From: Sycon ciliatum | Taxonomy: Eukaryota > Porifera > Calcarea > Leucosolenida > Sycettidae | Length of the DNA stretch: 64,000 nt | Direction of reading: 5' to 3' | Assembly: GCF_964019385.1 (NCBI RefSeq) | Contig: NC_088643.1 | Location: 77,639,626 to 77,703,625 of the forward strand | Part shown: in pieces, positions 53,894 to 64,000 of the stretch | Layout: each line of letters opens with the position of its first letter | Position numbering within the stretch: position 1 is the stretch's first letter | Made by a program: the position numbers and the translations under genes | The notes under the pieces: model-generated | Database searches by the model: none | The model's input: only the letters and a program-made list of their open reading frames with translations | What the model was told of the DNA's origin: nothing

Positions 53894-56018
53894 GGTACTA
53901 GTACTCCTTTGTAGGGTCAAAAATCGAAGTTTAGAAATCGGCTTTTTTGACTCTTTCAGTGGACGCACAAGGCCCTGAACCTGTGGAATCCAAAATTTGA
54001 GGCGAATCGGCACAGTCTTTGCAGAGTTACAGGCCAGTGAAGTGCGTGGGTATGTACGATGTACGCACTGCAGCGTGACCATGCTAGCTGTCAGGAGCAA
54101 AAATGAGTACTCATGCCACGTGGAAAAAATTCAAATATTCGTTACCATGACTGCACAAAATGGCGACCCAGCGTAAAAACTGGGTTCCCTTGCGCTTTTT
54201 GCATCACAAACAGCAACTATTCTGCACTCGCTGTGCTGAGCTTGAAGATGGGAAACAAAAAAATGGAAAGGTAGATACTACGTTGCCAAAAAGAAGAAAT
54301 ATTATGGAAAGAAGCCTGAAACAGCTCCCGATCCTAACCCTGTTCCTGTGGAAGCGGAGCCAGAAGATATTGGACGTAGCTCTTCATTTGCAAAGCTCGT
54401 CGGCTGCAAACCCTGGTGGGAGCAGGAGACATCAGACAGCGATGGCGATGTTGGAACGGAGTCTGATACCTCACTGACCTCGAACCCAGACACGAGTGAC
54501 AGCAGTGATGACAGTGATTGTTTCGAGGCTGATGAGCCCCATACTGGTGCGGGAAACGTATTTTCGACTTGGAGCAGCTGCAGGAGATTCTGCTGAAATG
54601 TGTGTGCAGTTTGTAAAGTTGGCGGTATCATTTTGGAAAAGGAGAGACAGCAAGGGCTTAGGATCACACATGGTCATATCCTGTTCATCAGAATCATGTC
54701 CTGGTGCTAATGTCAAGTTTTCATCGTCCATAAGAACAAGATTTTTTGACGTCAACCGATGCTCCGTTTTAGCTGCCAGGCCCATTGGCCGAGGACACTC
54801 TGGTCTCCAGAAATTCTGTGCCATTATGGACCTCCCCAAGCCTGTCAACAAGACGAACTTCTAGAAACACCAACAAGCTGCAATTGAGGCTGCACACACG
54901 GTTGGCGAGAAAAGCCGCAACTACGCTGCCCAGCAGCTGTTAGCAGAAAATCCCGAAGCCAGAGGCCATCTACAAGTTGCTGGTGCCTGTTTACCGAAGA
55001 CTGGCAGACCAGGCACTTCTGAAACGATGCTTGCTTGGTGCCACACAAAATGCCAAAGAAGCATTCAATGGTGTCGTGTGGCGCATGTGCCCGAAGGAAG
55101 TCAATGCAGGTCGCTGTGTGGTGGAGCTCGCTGCAAATCTTGCTACATGCACTTTCAATGATGGTGCCATGAGCCTTTGTCAAGTTCTTGAGAGAAATGT
55201 CGTGTTCTGTTGGCCATAACACCATCAAGGCACTGAAGAAGGAGGATACGGACCGCATTGCACATGCCGAAGTGGCCAGTTCAGCATTGCAAAAAAGCAC
55301 AAGAAAGAAGAGGAGAAGAAAGAAAAAGGGCTGGGAAGAGCAAAGAACAGAGCAAGAAGGTGTCACATATGAGGCTGGTGGATTTTAGCTTGGTTTGGTG
55401 AGGTTTTGTTGCTGACATTACAGCTTATGCCTGCATTTTTGTCTGTTTTGGACCCCTTTTTTTCACTATTTTTAGCCTACTGCGAGTGTGTTTTCTGAAG
55501 TTTTCTCTTGGATAAAGTGTCTGGACACCCCCCAAAGTATACATTTTTGGAAAGGTGATGCCCAGGCCTAGGGCACCTGGGTGTTTTCAAGAGCAACACT
55601 TTAACTGGAACAATCTTTGCCCTCTCTCAAATGTTGCAACACGGTCGCGTATTATATATGTTGTTTTATAAGGTGTATTGTGCGTCCTTTTTTCCTTTGG
55701 ATGGACTTCTGCTGACCCAGGTGCCCTTCCCCAGACCTAGATGGTTTGGATCCAACAAATTTAGACCCATCAAATAGTCTTTTCCTGGACATTTTTTTAA
55801 GAAAATGTGTAGCCCGTCATATCGACAGAAAGTGTACATTCTGATTTACATTTTCCAAGGATCTCGCAAAGCATGACAATATATTTTCTGCTGTTGCAAT
55901 CACTACCCTTTCATCTGTGTGTGGAGAAAATTTGGAGTGATTTGCTTGTGTGGGACCAAAGTAATGCCTGTTCTTGTGCGGTCGGCCCAGATACAGCCGC
56001 GAAAAGAGTACTAGTACC
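53894..56018 (+). mobile_element. Kolobok-like transposon 2
   Basis: TIR GGTACTAGTACTC on both ends, with TTAA flanks (53890-53893 and 56019-56022). It inserted into the right TIR of the 10-bp-TSD element and is the innermost layer of the stack. Confidence 0.8.
54160..55388 (+). pseudogene. Kolobok/Mutator-like transposase 2, decayed
   Basis: Pieces in order across several frames: an N-terminal basic start (MATQRKNWVPLRFLH), an acidic SD-rich stretch (54420-54530), FFDVNRCSVLAARPIGRG with FCAIMDLPKPVNK (matching transposase 1), then QLLAENPEARGHLQ. The central catalytic block is missing. The C-terminal part LADQALLKRCLLGATQNAKE...AFNDGAMS-type sequence follows, ending in a basic run and TYEAGGF. 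Frame changes and the deletion make it non-functional. The gene supplies the C-terminal half that transposase 1 lacks. Confidence 0.8.
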
Positions 56019-56720
56019 TTAACGGCGTTTCCACTCCCGGTATTTGACGACTCCCTGATCGTCCCCGTCCGCCCCAGTTTTTGTCAGCGCCCCAAGAAAT
56101 ATTTTATTTTTTAAATCGTGAGTTTTACTATATGGACCACATACTACTAGTATATCACAACGTCAGTATCGATCTGCTGAAGAAAGAAAAAGAAAAAAAG
56201 AAAAAAAAAGAAAAAAAGAGAAAAAAAACCAAACCTTGATGTTGTTGTGTACACTGTGTGCATGAGAGGGTAAAAAGTAAAAAAATAAAAATAAAATCCT
56301 CCCGCCCTCCGGCCTCCTCCCCGATTTTTCCAAAAAAAAGGACGATCATCTAGTAATTTTTTTTACTCGGCCTTATACACCGAATATTATATGCTTGCGC
56401 GAATGAATGCTTAGCATACATCAGTATGCATGCTGACGTCATGTGACATGTCATTCGACTCAGCTTCGCGCCTGTGTTGCTGATCAACATCAGTGGCAGC
56501 GAGACTGAATAATAGTGCAGATGACATGGGGTGATCTGTCAGCATCTCTGCAGCAACCTGTGGTGCACTAACACTTCATAATCTGATCTAACATAATTAT
56601 TATTTAGCTCCATAACCATAATAAATTTGTAGAAAGGCCATTTGTCAATGAGTGTGAAAAATCTTGGTTTGTGGGTGCGGCTTATACCCCGGTGCGGCTT
56701 ATACCCCGGAAAATACGGTA

Positions 56721-57590
56721 ATCTGGTTATTTTCCGAGTATAATCCGCTTACCCCTAATTGGAAGGGGAAAGGGTTAGGATTAGGAATAAGAGAATGATT
56801 TAGAGGAATGGATGGCACTTGGAAGTTGGAGCCCAGTCGAGTCGCCTACCACCAGCATGTGTGTATGCTGACCCATGTACCCAGCACCCACTCAGAGTTG
56901 AGTCAGAAGAGAGCTGCCACTGTGTCATGTGACCTTGTCTCCGGATTGTCCGGAGCTGAGCTCGTCAGCTCGGCCAGTGTGCATGTGCCATATGGGCTTC
57001 ACACTACTACATTCGCATTTTATTGGGTTCTTGCCCGTTCCGTGAAGTTGCGAATTCAAATAAATACAAACAAACCGGTACAACAATAGCGGCTACCGCT
57101 ACTACACCGGCAAACTTTTACGACTCCCACTCGGAGTCCCTGGTTGCAATAGTGTGGGTGTGGCCCTGTGCGTGTGTGTGTGGGGGGGGGGAGGGGGGGG
57201 GGGGGGGACGATTCGAGTGTGTGTTTTGTAAGTTCGATCCTTGAACTTTGTTACTTATCTCGAGCACACCCACCCACCATGCGAGAGCATTCTATTCTGA
57301 CTTCACTTCTTGGGAACATAAACAACAAGAACAAAGAAATGCAAATCACTCCAGATTATCAGAACTGGACGGAAGGTGCTAGAAGCAGTAGAAGAAGATA
57401 GAAGGATCCAGAACCGGATGTGTACAATACGATGACGAGCTAGACCACATAGGTTGGTTGATCATGAACGCGTGTCATGTGCAGGTAAGCCGTACATGGA
57501 TGGAGTGTCATGCGATGGCATAGCAAGGCACTAGATGACTGTGATGATAATTACAAGCAACACATATAACTCATGTGTAGCACATGCAAC
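56721..57590 (-). other. Probable LTR of the second Gypsy element, limits unclear
   Basis: On the minus strand a purine tract (57592-57604) is followed at 57591 by TGTTGCATGTGCTACACATG, a fair LTR start. I cannot find the other LTR edge because its partner lies outside the window. Contains a G run (57181-57208). No gene seen. Confidence 0.4.
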
Positions 57591-57591
57591 A

Positions 57592-57604
57592 TCTCCCCCC
57601 CTTA
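57592..57604 (-). other. Polypurine tract of Gypsy 2
   Basis: CTAAGGGGGGGAGA on the minus strand, between the pol stop and the putative LTR. Confidence 0.5.
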
Positions 57605-57724
57605 GAAAAGAAATTGGAGGAATACTCAAAAGAACAAAGCACGATAATATCGAGACAAGAAGAAAAACAGCTGCGACAAACTGCAAGAAATCGCATGATA
57701 ACTCTGAGAGAGACGGAGAGATTG

Positions 57725-58444
57725 TCAAATCTCTTCCATGAGGCGACTGGGGGCATGTCGGGCACGCTGCGGCCGGCCGGGTGCTGGAGGACTATTGGGA
57801 ATCTCAACAGACTCCGGTGGGCTAGCGGGCAGGAAACGCAGCTGATGCCGGTTGCGACGGATCGTGCCGCTGGGTACTGCAATCAGCAGAGACCGATCAG
57901 ACAGTGATGACCTAACAGTCCCTTCTCTCTGCTGATCTGCAATCCACACGCTATCACCAGGTTGCAGTGGCTGGAGAGGCTTGGTCCGGTGACGTTTATC
58001 AAAGTTGTCCTTTGACTGTGCTCGGCGATGTTGCTCCCACTCCCTCAACTTCTCACCGGCAGGGAGCGTCGGCAGGAGAGTGGAGGGTTCCACCGGTAGC
58101 GTACCACGGAGGCTGCGGCACATCAGTAACTTACTAACTGTGATGGCGTACTACGGTAGGCGAGGAGAGCCAGTTGGAAATCGTCCGACTTCGCTAGAAG
58201 CTGCTTGATAGTGCGCACTGCACGCTCTGCTTCCCCATTGCTTTGCGGGTGATGCGGAGAGCTCGTCACGTGATCAAAGTTCCATTGACAGCTAAACCGG
58301 GCGAACTCATCACTTGCATACTGCGGCCCATTGTCCGTGACGAGAGTCTCAGGCACACCATGCCGGGCGAAGATGGCTTTCATAGCAGTGATGACAGAGG
58401 CAGACGTGGTGGAACGGAGAGGCAAGGCTTCAACATAGCGCGAG
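57725..58444 (-). pseudogene. pol: Gypsy 2 pol, integrase C-terminal part
   Basis: Continues the integrase of the pol at 61676-64000 after a 3.2-kb insertion. FARHGVPETLVTDNGPQY carries the second catalytic Asp, and HHPQSNGEAERAVRTIK the third acidic residue. Near 58125 a one-base shift moves into the frame of the C-terminal region, which has KPLQPLQPGDSVWI and RNRHQLRF. The insertion and the frameshift both break the gene. Confidence 0.85.
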
Positions 58445-58481
58445 TACAGTCTGTATCGGCTATAGAGTGACTGGATATGTA

Positions 58482-58605
58482 TAGATTATAGACCGGTTAG
58501 GAGGTCTATACAGGATATATAGACCGAGTAAAAGACCGAGGTCCCCCGAGGTCTTTTACGAGGTCTATATATCCTGTATAGACCAACTATGAGGTCTATA
58601 ATCTA
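58482..58605. repeat. Long hairpin 1
   Basis: TAGATTATAGACC to its complement, with a GAGTAAAAGACCGAGGT core around CCC. The same core occurs in hairpin 2 (59852-59989). Confidence 0.85.
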
Positions 58606-58725
58606 TTTATCGTGTTCTCCACGCAATAGTTTCTCTTCATATACGACATATCCTTGTAATTCTAGTAGTAGTATTATACTATAGCATATACCGCATTGTA
58701 CGGCATTGCAGGATCAAGGTCATTG

Positions 58726-59585
58726 TTTAAAGGGGAAGTTAAGGCAAAAATCAAAATTTCACCAGTTGTAGTCTTCGGGGTGCTGAGTCGAATGGTCTTG
58801 GTCCGAGAAAGCTGAGACGCTCCCTTCCTACTTGAATCCCAATCGAACTCACGCACTTCCACCGAAACTGGGTGACTGCGCCCTACGAGATGGGGATTTG
58901 TATGCAAAATGTCACTAAAAGCGCCATTTCGTTCTTATAAAAGCACGGATGACCACGATTGGCCCATATGTTGTAGTCTTTTGGTCGCTGAGTCGACTGG
59001 TTTTGGTCCGAAAAGGCTGCGATGCAGCGTTCGCCCCTAATTCCCAATCGAACATGGTTGAACAAGCGGTCACGTGCTCCTGCGTACACCAGTCACCTGG
59101 TCACGGTGCCTGCAGGGTACAACTTACAGCCTGTTTTGACCTTTTTTGGGTGCAGTCCTGTCACTCGAGTTGAACCTTGGTGTGAAAGTTGTCGCCTGCT
59201 GGCGTGGTGACCAGGTGATTTTGGCACCCAGGAGCACGTGACCGCTTCTTCAACCATGTTCGATTGGGAATAAAGGAGGAACGCTGCATCGCAGCCTTTT
59301 CGGACCAAAACCAGTCGACTCAGCGTCCAAAAGACTACAACATATGGGCCAATCGCGGTCATCCGTGCTTTTATAAGAACGAAATGGCGCTTTTAGTGAC
59401 ATTTTGCATACAAATCCCCATCTCGTAGGGCGCAGTCACCCAGTTTCGGTGGAAGTGCGCGAGTTCGATTGGGATTCAAGTAGGAATGGAGCGTCTCAGC
59501 TTTCTCGGACCAAGACCATTCGACTCAGCACCCCGAAGACTACAACTGGTGAAATTTTGATTTTTGCCTTAACTTCCCCTTTAAA
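58726..59585. mobile_element. Palindromic foldback element, copy 2
   Basis: Complete copy: TTTAAAGGGGAAGTTAAGGC at the left and its complement at the right. The arms are about 360 bp, almost the same sequence as copy 1. Confidence 0.9.
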
Positions 59586-59589
59586 CTAG

Positions 59590-59735
59590 GTTCAGCATCG
59601 GTAGCACAGTGGCTGGGTGGTAAGGAAGAGTGACTGAGATTCACATGGTTGTGGGTTCAAATCCCGTCTTGCGTATTTCTGCTTTCTTCAAAAATTTCTT
59701 TTTCTAAGTTGGAGAGAAAATTTCTAAGTCCAAGA
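59590..59735 (+). repeat. tRNA-derived SINE, copy 1
   Basis: A box TAGCACAGTGGCTGGGTGG and B box GGGTTCAAATCCCG are about 45 bp apart, followed by a T-rich body ending GAGAGAAAATTTCTAAGTCC. It is paralogous to 60119-60270. Confidence 0.75.
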
Positions 59736-59851
59736 AGTTCTAAGGAGTCAAATATAAGTAGTCAAATATATCGTGTATTTGACTAAGCAGTCAAATACGC
59801 GATATATTTGACCGCTTAGGTATCAGGGAATGGGGTCAAATACTAAGAAGG

Positions 59852-59989
59852 CGATAAGTATAGGATATTGACCAAGACGAGGTCTATATGGGAAATATAG
59901 GCCGAGTAAAAGACCGAGGTCCGCCGAGGTCTTTTACGAGGCCTATATTTCCCATATAGACCGAAGTCGAGGTCAATATCCTATTTATC
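59852..59989. repeat. Long hairpin 2
   Basis: GATAAGTATAGGATATTGACC to its complement. Shares its central core with hairpin 1. A smaller AT-rich hairpin (59755-59812) precedes it. Confidence 0.85.
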
Positions 59990-60118
59990 ACGATTCCTTT
60001 GCCATAACCCCAAAATTTGAACCTTTAGGAGCTATTTTAACCTTTTTAGTATAGGATTTGTACTATAGTGTACATAGGATGTTGCCTATTTTGGGTACAA
60101 GACTGTAAGAACAACAGA

Positions 60119-60270
60119 GTTCAGCATCTGCAGCACAGTGGCTGGGTGGTATAAGGGGTTGCTTGAGATTCATACTGTTGTGAGTTCGAATCCTGCTTGT
60201 TCTCTTCCTTTGTCTTCTTTCTTTCAATTTTTCTTTTTGAAGTGGAGAGAAAAATTCTAAGTCCCTCCAA
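60119..60270 (+). repeat. tRNA-derived SINE, copy 2
   Basis: Same A box (CAGCACAGTGGCTGGGTGG), B box AGTTCGAATCCTG and T-rich tail as copy 1, about 80% alike by eye. Confidence 0.75.
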
Positions 60271-60344
60271 AATCGAAAGATTATAATGCCTAAGTGGTCG
60301 ATACAAGCGGTCGATATAAGCGGTCGATATTGCGGCGATATGGG

Positions 60345-60623
60345 TAATATCAAGAGTACATGAAAACCAGAGTGTGCAGCTCGGATGGGTGGCTGTCACG
60401 GCGAAATTCCGTGATTACATCATTTTAGTGATGTAGTGCGTACAAGCAGGATTCAAGCAGGTCTCTTTCTGCACAACTGCAGCTCAGTTGTACGCACTAC
60501 GCCATTTCCCGCCTCAGATCTGGGCCAAATATGATGTAATTACGGAATTTCGCCGTGACAGACACCCATAGCAGAAAAGGCCCCAAGCTGCACACTCTGG
60601 TTTTCATGTACTCTTGGTAATAT
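60345..60623. repeat. Foldback MITE with ~90-bp arms
   Basis: ATATCAAGAGTACATGAAAA at the left and its complement at the right. The arms extend past TCACGGCGAAATTCCGTGAT. Confidence 0.85.
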
Positions 60624-60862
60624 AGGACCAGTCAAGGATCACGAGAATTAGTGGAGGTCGATATAGAAGAGTGATAAAAGAATATATCGGCTACAGTGAT
60701 ATTGGTACGAAATATCAAAAGCAAAACGTATTTTATCCAGTACAAATATCACTATAACCAATATTATCGGATGTAAATGATATAATATTATCGGATATTA
60801 TGATGGCAACAAAGAATCAAAACATGCATAACACACTATATTATTATCGGCTATTGTGATAA

Positions 60863-61357
60863 GGCCACACCAAGTTATTTCATTGTTTCTCGTCACCTGA
60901 AAATCTCAAAAGGAACGCGGGCGGGCGGAAAAAAAACAAAATAGGGTTTGAAAAACAAAAACTGCTATTTACACTACAAAGGCCCAATTTATGACCTAAA
61001 ATCAGACTATACACCACGCGTGACAGTTTACAAGTTTACCGATGCCCGGAACACTGTCAGTCCAAAACGGTGCACTGTCATGCACTGTCTTGACTTGTAC
61101 CGGAACTGTGTGTAGCAAAGAAGACGACCAGGTCGTGTGGTGGTGTGGTACTTGAACTACCGGTATGCGTACATACACGGTGCAAAAGTCGTCCTTCGGT
61201 TCGTGCACTAGCACTGCACTCCAGATTTGACGCCGCGCGTACTTTTACAACGCCTTTTTATGCGTGTTTACCGGGACGCGAGATTTTTTTTTTTTGGTCC
61301 AATCCTCAAGAAAGGTACGCGCGCGGTGACGAGAAACAATGAAAAAACTTGGTGTGG
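60863..61357. repeat. TAA-target MITE (PIF/Harbinger-like)
   Basis: GGCCACACCAAGTTATTTC at the left and its complement at the right, flanked by TAA (60860-60862 and 61358-61360). The arms continue through CATTGTTTCTCGTCACC. Confidence 0.8.
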
Positions 61358-61675
61358 CCTAACTTTAAAATACATGTAGCAATAATATCAAAGGCCCAAT
61401 TTTTTTACTTTCTTCCCGTTGCTTATTTTTATAGTGATACATGATGTACATGTACATAACAGAATTTTTTATGGAAATACGGGCACTGTCAACTATGCAG
61501 CATGCTCATTTGTCAAAACGCCATGCTGGAAGTACATGTACATTGTATTTCCTTGCCTTTCATGTGTAGATTGAAAAAAGAAGAAAAATCGATCGTATCG
61601 CATATAGTGATGCATCGGTTATAGTGATAAAATCACGGAAATCAAAAGGGTACGCTATAGCCGATACAGACTGTA

Positions 61676-64000
61676 GTAGTCAACAACCACCAGGTATGTT
61701 GTGTTACCGAATTGACATAGGTCAGAACCAACTCGCTGCCACGGGAGTGACGGAAACTCAGTCGGTCGGAGAGGTTCAGGAGGTTGGCTACGGTGCTGAC
61801 AGCATGTGCGACATTGCGTAACAGCAGAAGCGACGTCATTCTTCCAGGACGGCCACCAGACAGATTGGCGGGCCTGCGCCTGGCACTTGACGATACCGTG
61901 ATGAGCAGACGTGTGCAGCTTGCGGATGACCATATCACGCAGAGATGCAGGCACAACCACACGTGCACCATAGAAGATACGACCGTTGGCAACAGAGAGA
62001 TGCTGGCGGGCGGCAAAGTATGGGAGGAGGTCAGCAGGGACGTCCTTGCTGTGATCAGGCCAGCCAGACTGAACAAACTTAGCAACTTGCTGCAGGACGC
62101 GGTCAGCCTGGGTGGTATCTCGTAGGGCAAGCGAGAATCCAGACGACATGTACTCTTCGCCAGCTGAATCGGCAAGAGAAGCGATCTCGTCAGTCAGAAC
62201 AGACAAGGTAGAGATGGTGGTAGGTAGTGGTGCTCGAGAGAGAGAGAGAGCATCGGCCACAACGAGATCACGGCCGGGGACATGCTCGGCAGCGACGTCG
62301 AAACGAGCCAGTCGAAGTAGCAGACGCTGGCAACGAAGTGGCACTCGATCTAGATCACGGCTGTTTACCAGGGGAACCAAGGGCTTATGGTCAGTATGCA
62401 CCGTGAATGGCTTGCTACCAACGAGATACTGGGCGAAGTACTCACATCCCCAGACGATGGCTAGACATTCTTTTTCAATCTGCGCATAGTTGCGCTCGGC
62501 GTCGCAGAGAGATCGGGAGGCGTATGCGACAGGTTGCCAGCCAGCTGACTGCTGCTGGAGGAGAACAGCTCCCAGACCATAGCCACTGGCGTCAACGCGC
62601 AGAAGAGTTGGCTTAGAGACGTCGTAGAATGCGAGGCAAGGAGACTGGCTAGCGAGTTGTTTGAGCCGTTGGAAAGCTTCTTCTTGGGGAGCATCCCAAC
62701 ACCAGACTGTGTCAGCGCGGAGGAGCAATCGGAGCGGCTGAGAGGCGGTGGCCATTTCCGGCAGAAACTTGCTGAGATAATTAAATATACCCAGCACGCG
62801 ACGTAGCGCAGGGAGATCAGCCGGTGCCTGGAGCTCGGAGATAGTGGCGAGGCGCTGCTGACTGGGGCTGACTCCATCAGCGGAGACGACATGGCCCAAG
62901 AACTCAACTGACAATTGGCGAACATGTTCCTTGTCGGGGTTAAGGGCGACACCAACATTGCGCAGGATTGATCGGACCTTCTCCAAGGTAGCATCGTGCT
63001 CCTCGACTGTCGCGCCAAAGACCAGGATGTCGTCCATGAAGACGCACTCCCCTGGAAGGCCATCCAAGTATTGCATTAACTTGCGCTGGAATATTTCTGG
63101 CGCCGATGTTATGCCAAACGGAAGTCGACGGAAGTAGTAACGTCCGAATGGCGTGATGAACGTGGTGAGCTTAGCTGTTTCGGCATCAAGAGGCACCTGC
63201 CAGAAACCTTTCGCTGCATCCAGGGTGGTGAAGCATGTTGCGCCATTCAGCTTCGCCAACGTCTCGTTGACGGTGGGCAGGATGAAGGTTTCGCGCCTGA
63301 CCGAAGCATTCAGACATCGCAGATCTACGCAGATCCGGACGTCGCCGTTCTTTTTGGCAACGGGCACCATGGGTGCGCACCAGTCCGTAGGCTCTGTGAT
63401 CTTTGTAATGACATCGGCAGCTTCCATGCGGACAAGCTCTGCTTTGACCTTCGGCAGGATCGGAATCGGCACACGACGAGCTGTTGAGCACTGGTACGGA
63501 ACGGCATCAGGCCTCAGAGCGATCTTGACGGGCTCACCCAGCGTGCGTCCAAGAGGTGGCTGCTTCTCTTCTGAGATGCCTTTGAACACAAAACCCATTG
63601 CTAGTGAGGCTTCGCGACTCAGGAGGTTGGACTTGCCCCGTGTCAGAACGTGAATCTCCAGCTGGTGCTGCGAGGAACTGAGCTTTGGGCTGGACAAAGT
63701 TGCGCTGAATGTGCCTTTGCAGTCGATGCGATCACCATTGGCTCCTGTCAACCGTGTTGTAGGAGAGCTCAGAGGCGGTGGTGACTTGAGGGATTCGTAT
63801 GTTGCTGGAGTAATCACAGTGATATCCGCTCCAGTGTCAATCTTGAACGGTACGGACTTCCCGTACAACAGCAGATCACACATCCATGGGCTACTGCCTG
63901 ATGCGATACTATCTAAATCCAAGTAGGCCCAATCCTCAGTCACACCCGGATCGTCCTGTGTGGCCAGAGAATGTGCACCAGAGCTACTGGATTGCCTGGA
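61676..64000 (-). pseudogene. pol: Gypsy 2 pol: protease, RT, RNase H, integrase start
   Basis: The frame runs in from beyond the right edge without a stop, so the true start is outside the window. Domains: aspartic protease (FKIDTGADITVI), RT (CVDLRCLNASVRRE, TLDAAKGFWQVPL, catalytic FMDD near 63035), RNase H (RVDASGYGLGAVLL and TVHTDHKPLVPL), the integrase zinc module (HTSAHHGIVKCQ...CRTCCQH) and the start of the catalytic core with its first Asp in VGSDLCQFG. The frame is then cut by the TA-flanked insertion at 61674. It belongs to a different Gypsy lineage from the element at 6770-11929 (FMDD instead of YLDD). Confidence 0.9.

Larger units (their letters stand above)
51826..56056. mobile_element. 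Element with 10-bp TSD and ~65-bp TIRs (MULE-like)
   Basis: GATCGTCCCC flanks it exactly (51816-51825 and 56057-56066). The TIR begins AGGGAGTCGTCAAATACCGG. On the right the TIR is itself split by Kolobok 2: CGAGGCGAGCATGG (53866-53879) and TTTCCACTCCCGG (56028-56040) together mirror the left end. A TSD of 9-10 bp suggests Mutator-like. Interior 51900-53860 holds TG repeats and frames without recognisable domains. Confidence 0.75.
51791..56372. mobile_element. PIF/Harbinger-like MITE carrying further insertions
   Basis: GGCCAAGTAAAA...GCTAGATGATCGTCC at the left and GGACGATCATCTAGTAA...ACTCGGCC at the right, with TTA on both sides (51788-51790 and 56373-56375). The host element is only about 350 bp. 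The rest is the 10-bp-TSD element. Confidence 0.75.
49096..56720. mobile_element. Outer MITE of a nested stack
   Basis: The ends are TACCGTATTTTCCGGGGTAT at the left and its complement at the right, with TA. The element proper is only 49096-49169 plus about 56373-56720 (roughly 420 bp). All between is later insertion. The right end carries the GTGCGGCTTATACCCCGG block twice. Confidence 0.8.
58447..61673. mobile_element. 3.2-kb TA-flanked insertion in Gypsy 2 pol
   Basis: 19-bp TIR CAGTCTGTATCGGCTATAG (58447-58465) is inverted at 61655-61673. TA flanks each side (58445-58446 and 61674-61675). Removing it with one TA restores the pol codons, so the boundaries are exact. The superfamily is Tc1/mariner or pogo by target. 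No transposase is seen. It carries a foldback, two SINEs, three hairpins and a MITE. Confidence 0.85.

Overview
The window is animal nuclear DNA, probably from an early-branching or marine invertebrate. Two host loci support this. One is an exon of a PM20D2-type M20 dipeptidase. The other is a seven-exon BCL7 gene, a metazoan SWI/SNF (BAF) subunit, with GT-AG introns. A sponge or cnidarian is plausible, but the sequence alone does not fix the species. Nearly everything else is transposable elements (TEs), often inserted inside one another, plus satellites. No bacterial genes, operons, rRNA or CRISPR were seen.

Layout. 1-2648: a pogo-type MITE and a composite of palindromic foldback elements. 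2684-3050 (-): first exon of the M20 peptidase. 3451-6211: a DNA transposon with 31-bp terminal inverted repeats (TIRs) and a 654-codon probable transposase, flanked by identical 174-bp direct repeats. 6770-11929: a complete young Gypsy-type LTR retrotransposon with matching 464-bp LTRs and a textbook -1 frameshift signal between gag and pol. 12767-25051 (+): the BCL7-like gene. Its N-terminal BCL7 domain is spread over three small exons and is followed by about 1,000 residues of acidic, Ser/Thr/Pro-rich sequence and an RS-rich last exon. Its introns hold a hAT-like element, nested MITEs and a homogeneous 29-bp minisatellite. 25985-27466: a truncated LINE.

29225-41498: a MITE split by an 11.8-kb element with about 0.69-kb inverted termini and a CTGCA target duplication. 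No recognisable transposase was seen inside it. 41499-46624: back-to-back MITEs of two TWA-target families, a broken LINE, and a hAT-like element nested in one MITE. 46743-48988: a foldback element split by a LINE. 49096-56720: a stack of six elements nested up to four deep, whose target duplications allow the insertion order to be read; two carry broken Kolobok/Mutator-like transposases. 57591-64000 (-): a second Gypsy-type retrotransposon whose pol is split by a 3.2-kb TA-flanked insertion (58447-61673), itself loaded with a foldback, SINEs and hairpins.

Only the peptidase exon and the BCL7 gene look like host genes. The TE proteins act on their own or related elements. The MITEs, foldbacks and giant TIR element presumably depend on enzymes encoded elsewhere. 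All domain calls are by eye from the translated sequence, and no database search was run.
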